64,000 bases of DNA from positions 62,001 to 126,000 of the forward strand of contig ML976660.1 of the NCBI GenBank assembly GCA_010015655.1, read 5' to 3'. A program made the translations under genes and the position numbers. Position 1 is the first letter of the stretch. Each line of letters starts with the position of its first letter. Positions 1-9,384 of the stretch are shown here, in pieces. The DNA is from Bimuria novae-zelandiae CBS 107.79. Taxonomy: Eukaryota > Ascomycota > Dothideomycetes > Pleosporales > Didymosphaeriaceae. The notes beneath the pieces were generated by a model, which did no database searches, had not been told where the DNA came from, and saw only the letters and a list, made by a program, of their open reading frames with translations.

Positions 1-693
1 CGCTTTTTGGCGGTGAAAGCATGGCAATATTCCGGATGAAGTATAAAGCGATGCGAATGATGCCTTCGTCTCGGGGTGCTCGTTCGCGAAGAGGCACAGC
101 CATGGAAGGCAGCGCGATGCGGACTGCTGTCTGAAGTATATTCGCACGATCATACTCCAAGACTGCGCGCTTGTATCCGATTTGTGCCAGCTGAATGTAC
201 GGTCCATGACGATGGTGGTTTACGGTCGCTTCGACGGGATCGATCTCGAACGGCCATGTCAGAGGTACAAGGAGTTCCACTGCTTGCTGTTAGCATCCCA
301 CTCGTCTACGCTGTTATTGTATTCTTACGCGTAGCAACTGCAAGCTTGTGCTTTAACCGGTCGTCCGTCACCTTTGCGGACACTTTGGCTAGGATTTCAA
401 GCAAATCGCCCTTCACCAGATTCGCCTCAGCCATGCATCGTGCGACATCCCGACGATTCAATTGCCCGTCGGCAAACTTGAGCCATTTTCGCAGGTCTTT
501 TAAGCAGAGGAGGGCGTCGTCTCCGAACGAGTATGTGCCATCGTCGCCAATACCACCAAGCTGCCGGATGTCAGCACGAATACCACGCCTGGGAATATGT
601 ACTCACAGCAGTAATAAGACTGTAGACATGAGCGCGGATCTCAGGATCCACGGGATCCTTTGCCCACTCGTCCAGGGTTGTTTGGTGGGCCAT
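1..693 (-). CDS. tof1: Tof1/Swi1 (Timeless-family) replication fork protection factor, N-terminal part, cut by window edge
   Basis: Exons 693-607, 560-329 and 279-<1; the introns of 46 and 49 bp have GT..AG ends and keep frame. The protein starts [20 protein letters not shown] and continues with the TIMELESS N-terminal features: [53 protein letters not shown] and the stretch up to YFIRNIAM at the edge. Tof1/Swi1 with Csm3/Swi3 forms the fork protection complex, which pauses forks and supports the S-phase checkpoint (family knowledge). Only the first ~200 residues of a protein usually above 1,000 residues are here. The start codon is the only ATG ahead of the conserved block. It is divergent from the hydroxyacyl-CoA dehydrogenase gene, and two ACGCGT boxes lie 50 and 71 bp upstream. 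Confidence 0.88.
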
Positions 694-742
694 TGTAATG
701 GTTGGCGTTGGCAGGTGCACGCTGTCCCGCGTCAACTTTCAG

Positions 743-769
743 ACGCGTCGCGCGCCAGCCCGGACGCGT
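743..769. promoter_or_regulatory. Pair of MluI cell-cycle boxes (ACGCGT)
   Basis: Two perfect ACGCGT hexamers at 743-748 and 764-769 lie in the 230-bp region between the TOF1 start (693) and the dehydrogenase start (924). ACGCGT is the core site of MBF-type G1/S transcription factors. The proximity to a replication gene suggests they drive TOF1; that is inference. Confidence 0.5.
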
Positions 770-923
770 AAAGTGCACTAATGCAAGATCGTGCCAAGGC
801 GGGGCGGGGCGGGGCGGAGAAGGCAGTCTCGGTCGCGGCTTCCCTCGGCCTTTCTCCGCATCGAGCTCCAAACGTCACATGCGAAATCCCCGGTGTTCTC
901 CTACTTACACAAAAACACCTACA

Positions 924-1984
924 ATGATTTCAGCAACTGCCAGACGAGCAATTAGCTGCGCCGCAAAAAGGCAGTGCCGGAGCTTCAGCTCGAACCCCGC
1001 CGTCGGCGCTGCGGCCAAGGTCAAGAAGCTCGGCGTCATTGGAGCTGGCCAGATGGTACTTTCCATGTACGATGAGATGAAGCCGAAATCGTGCTGACAG
1101 CTGCAGGGGCTCGGTATTGCACTTGTCGCAGCGCAGAAAGCCAGTCTACCTGTGCGACTGATCGACACGTCGCAAGCCTCAATTGACAAAGGCTTGAAGT
1201 TCGCAGACAAGCTGCTAGAGAAGGATGTGGGCAAGGGAAGGCTGTCAAAGGAAGATGCTACCGCAGCGAGAGAGCGTCTGACGCCTAGTACAAAGCTGGA
1301 AGACCTCTCGGACGTCGACTTCGTAATAGAAGCTGTTCCTGTTCGTTCGCCTAACCCACCCACCCTATAGAATGCTCACTGGCGCAGGAAATCCCAGACT
1401 TGAAGGCGAAGATCTTCGCACAGCTCGCCCAGATTTGCCCTCCGCACGCTATCCTTGCAACGAATACATCCTCCATCTCCATCACGAAGATTGCGGCCGC
1501 TACTACAAGCGATCCCACGGACCTCTCTGCATCGTCGCGCGTCATTAGCACCCACTTCATGAACCCTGTACCCATTCAAAAGGGCGTAGAAATCATAACC
1601 GGTCTTCAAACATCCGAAGCCACGCTTGAGACTGCTCTTGAGCTCTGCAAGCGCATGGGAAAGATCCCTTCCACGAGCGCCGACTCTCCAGGCTTCCTCG
1701 CGAACCGCATCCTGATGCCGTACATCAACGAGGCTATCATCTGCTTAGAAACGGGCATAGGGAAGAAGGAGGATATTGATAGCATCATGAAGAACGGCAC
1801 GAATGTACCGATGGGCCCACTGCAGCTTGCAGACTTTATCGGGATTGACACGTGCCTCGCTATCATGCAGGTGCTGTACAACGATACGGGCGATTCAAAA
1901 TATAGACCTGCCGTGCTGTTGAAGAAGATGGTGGATGCCGGGTGGCTCGGTAAGAAGACTGGAAAGGGCTTCTACGACTACTAA
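924..1984 (+). CDS. 3-hydroxyacyl-CoA (3-hydroxybutyryl-CoA) dehydrogenase, probably mitochondrial
   Basis: Exons 924-1055, 1107-1340 and 1388-1984 (introns 51 and 47 bp) give 320 residues. Splicing rebuilds the Rossmann loop [13 protein letters not shown] around residues 37-49. Further family marks are [34 protein letters not shown] (residues ~174-190), the [11 protein letters not shown] block and the C-terminal [14 protein letters not shown]. The length matches the ~290-320 residue single-domain enzymes that oxidise 3-hydroxyacyl-CoA with NAD+ in beta-oxidation or butyryl-CoA metabolism. The first ~30 residues are rich in Arg, Ser and Ala with no acids, like a mitochondrial presequence. There is no SKL-type peroxisomal tail. 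Chain-length preference cannot be read from sequence. Confidence 0.92.
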
Positions 1985-2305
1985 ATTCATCCGATTACTT
2001 TCCTCCGCAACCATGTTATCTCTTGTTTGCTCGTGTGTACCATCCAAAATATTCGTCCCATAGATCCGACAACTGAGTTTTCATCGCAGTTCCACGTTTG
2101 ACCATCAACACTGAACCACTCACGAAGAGAGTTGGGTAAGATGCATTTTCCTAACCATAGAACAACACAACCGCACCCTCTACCCACAAGATATAACTAA
2201 ACCAACAGCCATGTCCCATTTCCATCCATCTTCGCCTCAGAAACGCTTCTTCCAGTATCACGCAAACTTTCAAGCACGAAAAGCCGATCCAGCTTCACAT
2301 CCACC
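1985..2305. other. Spacer, 3' region of the dehydrogenase gene
   Basis: About 320 bp of non-coding-looking sequence. Nothing recognised apart from short AT-rich stretches that could hold the polyadenylation site. Confidence 0.4.
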
Positions 2306-2494
2306 ATGCCACTTCCCGTTCGCTGGACCGGTCCACCTCCAGCGTTCGTCATGCCACATTGTCTCGAGGAAACGAGCGAGCGGGAAATCGAGGCCGCGAT
2401 GAATATAGCTATAAGGCAGTCGTTGGAAGAGGGAGAGCCGAAATATATGAGAAGATTCTGGAGGACGTTTGATAGGGGGTTGTTGTTGGACTAG
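2306..2494 (+). CDS. Possible micro-protein with a ubiquitin-interacting motif
   Basis: A 62-residue reading frame starts at an ATG in a strong context (CCACCATGCC). Residues ~25-43 read EREIEAAMNIAIRQSLEEG, which fits the UIM consensus: acidic lead, Ala at the core, a Ser three residues later and trailing Glu. UIMs bind ubiquitin (family knowledge). Nothing else in the protein is recognised. It could be the last exon of a longer gene, since another open frame runs from 2211 in a different phase, or it could be chance. Expression evidence would decide. Confidence 0.38.
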   Translation: MPLPVRWTGPPPAFVMPHCLEETSEREIEAAMNIAIRQSLEEGEPKYMRRFWRTFDRGLLLD

Positions 2495-2775
2495 GATATG
2501 TGTGAAAGAGGGAAGTTTGGAAGTGTATAAATTTAACGATGTGGCTGATGATTTTCGAATACTTTCTTACAGCCTCTGAATTGGTTTAATCGTGTAAGTA
2601 CAAAGGGCAGTAAGATAGTGCTATTTAGTGTTGTCTTACTCCTGTGTGTTACCCTAGGACACCGTAAGCAATGCAGTGTCTGCCTTACACAAATGCATGC
2701 TCGGCGTGTGCAGTAAAACCCATACTGATCTTGCTTGAATTCGATCCAAGCCGTAGTCTCGCGACCGGGCCCAGA

Positions 2776-3093
2776 TTACCAGATTTCAGGTGGCAAGCGT
2801 ACTTCAGTGCGCCAGATTCGATGCTTAAGGGCCGTGCGGAAATCATCATATCTGGATCCCGCCCATTCGAATGCCGTGCCTATCAGCCTTTCTGGTTTCG
2901 CACCCCATTTGATGGGTAGTCCGTTCACGCTCTCGACCACCTGTGCCATGAGATCCTGAGGAATCCACTTGGTGTCTTTACTTCCCCAGGGGGTGCCTAT
3001 CAGGTAGGTCCCACGTGTCTCGCGGCCTTCGAACACCTCATAGCGCACGCCGTACTGCATGTCCCAATCGATTTGATGGCTGCTCGTCTGCAT
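2776..3093 (-). CDS. Small hypothetical protein
   Basis: Minus-strand reading frame of 105 residues from the ATG at 3093 (MQTSSHQIDWDMQYG); it is open further upstream to 3129. The composition looks protein-like and has no low-complexity runs: a block around GTYLIGTPWGSKDTKW, then ESVNGLPIKWG and a C-terminal EVRLPPEIW. I do not recognise a family. A GTTTGCAG acceptor-like sequence lies just ahead of the ATG, so an upstream exon is possible. The next feature upstream is the transposon at 3481, so this may also be the remnant of a gene damaged by insertion nearby. Confidence 0.35.
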   Translation of the reverse strand: MQTSSHQIDWDMQYGVRYEVFEGRETRGTYLIGTPWGSKDTKWIPQDLMAQVVESVNGLPIKWGAKPERLIGTAFEWAGSRYDDFRTALKHRIWRTEVRLPPEIW

Positions 3094-3480
3094 TCTGCAA
3101 ACCACGGGTGGAAAACGAACGAGTGACAAGATTGTTGATCAAGTACCTTCGAGGTCCAGTTGTCCCTAGCTTAAAACATTCGCTGTTGCCTAGCGCGTTA
3201 AACCTACCATTGCTCAAGAAATCTGTCTAGAGTGCTTCATGAGCAGCTTGGGGCGCAGGAGGCGCGGCACTTTTGCTATCGGGAAGCAGGCATTCGCACA
3301 CTCACGTGTAGGCGTCTAGGTGAGGTTGATGTCGAGTTAGCAACGAAGACACTCTTTAGTTTGTCGACCTTACTTGATGTCGGATGTGCCTCGGCTCTTC
3401 CCGTGATATCGATTAGATTAGCTCGCTGTACCGTTCATCGGCAGCAACCCATCGTGTCTCCTACTTACAGACGGTCCTTA
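3094..3480. other. Spacer left of the piggyBac-like element
   Basis: About 390 bp with normal base composition. No convincing gene, repeat or RNA seen. Confidence 0.3.
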
Positions 3481-3521
3481 TCCCCTGCACCGTTAACATT
3501 GCCCGCACACGGGCCACCTTT
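3481..3521 (+). repeat. Left terminal inverted repeat of the piggyBac-type element
   Basis: The 41 bp starting TCCCCTGCACCG match the reverse complement of 5723-5763 at 39 positions. Both differences are C/T. The repeat is GC-rich, unlike the AT-rich interior. Confidence 0.9.
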
Positions 3522-5722
3522 GAGCAGCCAATCAATGAGTAGCGCCTGAAAACACCAAATCTATCTCTATCATGATGCCAGCAATTTTTGTTCACTAGCC
3601 AAAGCACGCCCTTTTCGAAATCCCCAGCACATACAAATATGCTAAACGCTGCAGCGAAGCTTAGCAACAATGCCGACTTTGTAAAATATACGAAGTATAG
3701 TAAAAAGGTTAGTGTTTTACCTAATCTGCCTTATAAGCCGCCACCCGATTAGCAACCTCTTAAAATTAATAACTTACGTACTTTTAGAGCTACTAAGTTA
3801 CCTATAAATATTAATAGTAGTTTTTTAATTAACTTATTTAACTTATTTTTAACGCTAACGTCCTTAACTAAATTATATACTATATAAATTAGCATGCTAA
3901 GAAGCTTTATCAAACTACGCTATTGTCTAAAGTCACCCGCGGGTGGAAGCCTACGTCGCCGTCAGAACTGTATACGTACTTCGTAATTATTATATATACG
4001 GGCCTTTATCGCGAGCCGTCGCTGGAGGAGTACTAGGAGAAGCTTCATGGCTCTGCGCCTACGCATAAGATTAATTAGTATATGGCGCAGACGCGTTGGG
4101 AGCAGCTGGATCGCTTTTTGTACTATACTAAGGTAGAGCAGAGCTTTAAGTCTCTATTTAGCTACGTCTGGGACCTTTTAGAGTTGCTACGTTAGCGCTC
4201 TATAAGCTACTAGATCCTAGGCATATACCTTTATATTAATAAAATAATAGCAAGATTTATAGGCCACGCGGGCGAGATTATAATAATTAAGTTTAAGTAT
4301 ACGCCTAAAAGCGATAAAATATAGTATTTAGTAAATAATAAAGTAATACTAAACTAGTTATTTTATGCTAGAGGCGTTAGCTAAGGGCCTGTTAACTTAT
4401 TAGAGTCTAATAACGTCGACGCTTAGTCTTTTATGCCTATAAAGTTAGGCCTAGTCTCCCTTATACTCGCCGTTAACGCTAACGGCAAGCGTCTATTTCT
4501 ACTAAATTATTATATTATATAAGATAATAATCTATTTAATACTATTCTTATACTTAAATATTTTAAATCTAAAGGCGTTAGCTGCACAGGGATAGTTAGG
4601 ACAATAAAAATAATAATAAAGGAAAGATTTAAGTAGATAGTAGAGGCTTAACTCTAAACTAAAGATCCTACTATCACGATAAGCGCTCGCCATAAGATAG
4701 TAAAAGAGAGGTTTAGCGGTGACCTAGTACGCCTATAAACGCAGTTTTCGAACAAGCTAGAGTAAGGAAAGATTTTTTTTAGAACTTGTTAGCATTAAAA
4801 CAAGTCCTATAGATAGCGTAAAGAGACTATTAAGTTATACTTTTTACAAGTACTATTGCTAAGCGTAAGTACTAACGTTAGAACTTAGTATAGTGTTAAC
4901 TAATAATAATTATTACTTAATAACTTAGCTTATAATAAAGCTTTACTAACGCTTAAAGCTCTTATAAAATAATAAAAAGTATTTTAAAAGAGCCTTTAAA
5001 GACGCGCTTATAATATTACTTAAAATCTTTATAATAATAAATAACTATAATTACTATAAAAGTAAAGTAAATTAATTTAATTAGATTAATAGTTATTAAT
5101 TAATATAATAACTTAAATAGCGTATCTAATAACCTCCTTAGTACTTTCTAATTAACTTAACGCTTAATAACTATTACAAGCTATTATTATATTTTTATAC
5201 TAAGTCTTTTAAGCGCTTTAACTATAAAAAGTTCTTATATAAACTTATTAAGTAACTTTTCAAATGCGGAGGCCGCCTCTATAGAGGCTTAAATAAACGT
5301 AAGAGACTTAGTAACGTCGTCGTTAGCCAGGAAGGCGATCACAGGTCTGCCAGGCTGTTTAGAGAAGCAAAGACTTGTGTAGCTTGTGCTAAAAATGGGC
5401 GTAAGGCTCACAACTTAAGGCGCCTAAAAGCACCTCTCCAGCCTACTTCCGGCAACTCTTATAGACGTCAGCGTCCTCCACGTTCTTATTATGGCTGTAC
5501 TTTCTGCCGCCTGCCTTTGTGTAGGCCAGAAGTTAACTCTAAGTGCTAGCAAAAGCACCTACAGTAATAATAAATAATTAAGTAAGTAGACACCTCTATA
5601 AGCTTAAGTATTAAGTAATTTTATTAAATTACTACTAAAATTTGGCCTCTATATAAATCTATATAAAGTTTATAAATCTTAGTATTTATGCAGAGTTAGA
5701 GTAATTATCTAATTAGCTATTA

Positions 5723-5763
5723 AAAGGTGGCCCGTGTGCGGGCGATGTTAACGGTGCAGGGAA
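5723..5763 (-). repeat. Right terminal inverted repeat of the piggyBac-type element
   Basis: The inverted partner of 3481-3521, ending GGTGCAGGGAA. It lies 260 bp ahead of the REEP gene start, so the element sits in that gene's promoter region. Confidence 0.9.
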
Positions 5764-6022
5764 TAGGTGAGAATGTGGCTCCTCTTTGATAGGTAGCGAA
5801 AACTGCGTCATGGTTGCTGTGGCCGGTCCGCTTCCGCTGAAATTGCGGGGCTTGGGCTCTGAGAGCCGCAGCCACAACGGCTGAGTAACCAAGTACATCA
5901 CCAGTCACGCAGCTCCTCCAAAGCTCTGTTTCACACGGCCGCCACACACACGGCCTCACAACCTCTCACCTCTTTCTTGCTTATTGTCAAGTCAAGTTGA
6001 AAGAGAGGTAGATTCTCTAAAG

Positions 6023-7173
6023 ATGTTTGGCTTCATCGCCGACGGCTTGACGTGAGTGTACCCCGCCCCCGCAACGAGTTCCGAGAATGTACAACGCTCG
6101 TCACACAGCTTGTCGCAAGACACGTATAGCTTTCAAATAGCTCAGGTCACCATGCCTAATGACCGAAGACCCGCTAATAAGCCTCCAGCGTCGCTATCAC
6201 AGTCCTTCTCCCCGTCTTCGCATCCTACAAAGCCCTCCACACATCCGACCCAGCCCAACTCGCACCGTGGCTCATCTACTTCATCACCCTCGCCCTCTTC
6301 ACAACCGTCGAAAACACCTTGGACTTCATCCTCTCCTGGGTCCCCTTTTGGTCCTGGATCCGCCTCACCATCCACCTCTTCCTGATCCTCCCCGGCTCCC
6401 AAGGTGCAACCTTTCTCTACCAAGAATACATCGAGCCCTTCCTCTACCACCACGAGCGCGAAATCGACGACTTCATAACCCGCACCCACGACAGCGCGAA
6501 GAAAGCCGGCTTCGCATACTTTCAGCAAGCCGTCGAGTGGGCCAAAGTAAACGTGCTGGGCTTCGCGCCCCAGCAGCGGCCCCCCTCGCCCGTCGCCGGC
6601 CAGAGCTACGCACAGAACTTCATGTCGAGGTTTAATATGCCTGCTGCTCGGGGCAGCGACAACCTCTACGGGCTCGTCAACCAGGCGCTCAGCGGTGCGA
6701 GCGCGCTGTACTCGGGAAATAGGGACGCGCAGGCTACAGAGCTGAGCCGGAACGCGAACATCATCCCTGAGAATATCCGCAATAATGATGATAGACTGAG
6801 CTACGTGTCGTCGCAGCGTGAGCGGCTGATGACGCTGCTGCAAGCGTTCGACCGCGAGGCCGAGAACGTGCGCGCGCAAAGGGAGAGCGGGAGCAGATAC
6901 CATGAGGGAGGCGGCGGACTGGCTCATAGCAGGAGCGAAGCGGAATTTGATCGCATTGATCGGGTGGAGGTGGACGATGCGAGCTCGAGCTCGGAGCGGC
7001 CGCCGTATCCCATCACTCCTCCTCCGCTAGATCGGAGGACGAGCAGTGGGTGGATGCCGTGGAATTGGCAACGCGGTGCCCCGCAGCCGGAGGACCCGCT
7101 GGCATATGGTAGGGAGCCTGGTGCGCGACGGGATCAAGCTCGCTCGACGGGCTTTGACCTTGGGGATCGCTGA
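6023..7173 (+). CDS. TB2/DP1/HVA22 (REEP) family ER-shaping membrane protein
   Basis: Exons 6023-6051 and 6189-7173; the 137-bp intron has GTGAGT and a GCTAAT..CCAG end. They give 337 residues. The N-terminus MFGFIADGLTVAITVLLPVF leads into ASYKAL, DPAQLAPWLIYFITLALF, TVENTLDFI, SWVPFWSWIRLTIHLFLILP and GATFLYQEYIEPFL. This is the hallmark order of the TB2/DP1/HVA22 domain (residues ~10-100, hydrophobic hairpins). Family members (Yop1, REEPs) bend ER tubules (established). The long hydrophilic tail, with many Ser and Arg and a PPYPITPPPLD stretch, is like REEP3/4-type fungal proteins rather than the short Yop1, so I give no symbol. The first exon is short; it was chosen because it completes the membrane segment in frame. 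Confidence 0.9.
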
Positions 7174-7510
7174 GGGACGGATGCAGCGGCGCCTGCTCCT
7201 CTTTACGGTTGTAGATTTTCGGCGTTATCACCACGTAAACACAGAGCTAGATAAATTGCTCGAATTGCCATCCAGCCTCGCTGGCTGCGACTGGATGTAC
7301 CTGATATGCAGGGTACAATGCCTAGGAAGTGGCACGATACCTCTTCAAGAATGTTGCGACGCCTACATCGGTAATCCTACATTATATGTACAGAGCATAT
7401 TTTACACCCAAGCCCAAATCTTGGCCTAGTCTGCCCCATGGTCTATCGTATACTACAGATCCTTGACATCCGTGTCTACCTTCACGCCAAACGCCCAATG
7501 TGCTCGTCGT
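7174..7510. other. Spacer between convergent REEP and MGM101 genes
   Basis: About 340 bp of 3' flanking sequence for both genes. Nothing recognised. Confidence 0.4.
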
Positions 7511-8488
7511 TTACGCAGTTACCTTGAAAGGATAGCGAACGTTATCGTCCTTGCGTATCACAATCTTCTTCTTCTTCTTCGTCGCCACATGCTCGACCCA
7601 AACCTCCTTTGTCATCTCCTTGGTGAAGGCGCGGATAAAGCGCGGGTCCCACAGCTCAGACGCTATGCCCAGGTCCTTGCAGCAGCGCATCAGCGCATTC
7701 GACTTGCAGCCCTCAGTCGCGGTCGGGATACCATCCGGATCGAAGTATTGTTGTTCGCCGCGCGCAATAGACACAAGTCTAGTCCACGTCAGTGTCTACC
7801 CTTCTACACAACACGTAACTGGCAAAACTCACCTCCCCTGCACAACCAACCCATACTCCCTCGTAATAATCTTCCCCGTGACAATACTCTCCCCCCTCGG
7901 CGCAAGCCCCCACCCGCCCGGTCCAAACGCCCTGTTCAAAATCCTCCGGTACTTGATCTCAGGCAGATACACTATCCCATCGGGCTTCACCTCGACGTCA
8001 TCTTGGTGTATGGGCGCGAGAAGAATTTCCGATTGCTCCGGCGCGAAGGATACGCTACCGAGGCCGTGGTACGAGCGCGTCCAGTCGATGGCGGGCACTC
8101 CTTCGAGCTCGGGCGGGTGGTCGGAGAGCCCGGATGTGAGGGAGCGCTGGTTCACGACTTCCTTTTCGGCGGAGGCGGCGCGGGAGGTTGGGACTGGGGG
8201 TTCTTTTGCGGGGAAGCTGGGGGTGACGGTGCGCTGAGGGGAGGAGGAGGAGGAGGAGGTTGTAGAGGGCCTTGTTGCTGTGCTCGTTGTAGGTTTCGTT
8301 GCTGTGCTGGTGGTTGTGGGCTTGGCAGCTGTGTTCGTCGTGGTGGTCGCGGCGCGTGCCGTGCTGTTCACGAATGCGCAAGAGATGGGGGACGAGGAGA
8401 AGGCGCGGTGCGCGGCCCGGTAGGAAGAGGGTGTGCTTCTTGAGCTGGAGGATGTGAGGAGAGACGATATGCCCCGATGTGCTGCCAT
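7511..8488 (-). CDS. mgm101: Mitochondrial genome maintenance protein Mgm101
   Basis: Exons 8488-7833 and 7778-7511 around a 54-bp intron give 307 residues. The conserved core runs from [12 protein letters not shown] (~residue 149) through [40 protein letters not shown] and [20 protein letters not shown] to [11 protein letters not shown] and a basic tail, matching Mgm101 closely. Mgm101 is a Rad52-like single-strand annealing protein of mitochondrial nucleoids, needed for mtDNA recombination and repair (established). The N-terminus ([11 protein letters not shown]..., Ser/Arg-rich) looks like a mitochondrial presequence. It is followed by a Thr/Ser/Lys low-complexity linker (~45-85) that is probably fast-evolving. 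The start at 8488 was preferred over an upstream in-frame ATG at 8611 because it begins the presequence. Confidence 0.95.
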
Positions 8489-9384
8489 TTTGAGAGATAG
8501 CGCGGTGGTGCGGGTGGATGGGAGACCTGATGTGAGGAAACGCGAACTTCGCGAAGTCACGATTCTGCCATTTTGTGGTGGCCAATCAGAGCGAAGCGGC
8601 GTCAACACCACACCTCCGGGACCGCATCAATCAGACCAGCTTCACGCCACAGCTCCCACTCCAACAGCGGAAGACCGTTACATAATTGCTGAGCAACGGT
8701 CGCCCTCGAGATGTTTTATGAGAGTGTGGATTCGGGTGCCTGGCAGAAGGTCAGAAGTAGATTACGCTCACACCACCAGCGCATGATTTCGGATCAGAAA
8801 GGCCTACTACCGACAACATGTTCACGGAGGCAACTCGTGGAGGTACTCACGCGAACCAATCGCAAATCAAGCATCACGATTGGACTATTTCGGTCGAGTT
8901 CTCGCTTCTCTAACGTGCATGTCAGTCGGGGACCGTAGTTCACGCTATGTCGGTGCATACTGCTTAGCAGCATTGCAAACCAACACGAGTCGACATCGTG
9001 GAAAATGCCTCTCGGATCAATTCATTCTATCTGGATACCTCCAGAATCAGTATTGCTTCACACGATTCAAAGCTTCGTAGTTGAAGGTAGCTGACACGAA
9101 GCGGTGGAATCTGACAAAGGGTAGCCGCAGCACCAACACTGAACAATCCAGTAGCAAGTCGAACCCTCATTTTCTGACAGCCACATCCTTTACCATCCTT
9201 TGGCTCCAGCCCGGACTCCGGGATATCGGTGTTGGCAGCCACTCCATGGTGCAGCGCTTTCTCCGTCGTTAATGCAGCCTGCCAGCGTAGGATCAAATGT
9301 GGGACAGCAACAGCCGAAGACATATAACAACAGACGGTCCATTTTGGAAACTCCCAACTGACCTCTCCCCAATTGCACAGAAAC
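8489..9384. other. Intergenic region between MGM101 and the P450 gene
   Basis: About 900 bp with several short open frames on both strands, none with recognisable content. It should hold the promoters of both divergent genes. No repeat seen. Confidence 0.4.

Larger units (their letters stand above)
3481..5763 (+). mobile_element. piggyBac-type DNA transposon, RIP-degraded, with intact terminal inverted repeats
   Basis: A 2.28-kb element bounded by 41-bp inverted repeats, flanked by TA on both sides. The interior is very AT-rich, almost free of CpA, and full of TAA/TAG. Read in the plus frame through those stops, ~3950-5550 still shows the fungal piggyBac (DDE_Tnp_1_7) layout: a region like SPSELYTYFVIIIYTGLYRE near 3960-4020, then a WEQLDRFLYY-like block at ~4096, an ARFIGHAGE-like block at ~4250, and a C-terminal cysteine ribbon (CVAC at ~5375, YGCTFCRLPLC at ~5490). 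The stops sit where the family has Gln, as expected from CAA/CAG to TAA/TAG. No functional transposase can be made. The expected TTAA target duplication is not seen. Confidence 0.85.

Noticed and set aside
76..771. Long plus-strand open frame at the left edge
   Set aside because: It is antisense to TOF1; the minus strand gives a family match with splice sites, the plus strand none.
3900..5600. CRISPR-like or tandem repeat array in the AT-rich islands
   Set aside because: Repetitive appearance comes from low complexity after RIP; no regular repeat-spacer pattern. CRISPR is not expected in a fungal nucleus.
6142..6927. 261-residue frame antisense to the REEP gene
   Set aside because: A shadow; the plus strand carries the complete DP1/HVA22 domain.
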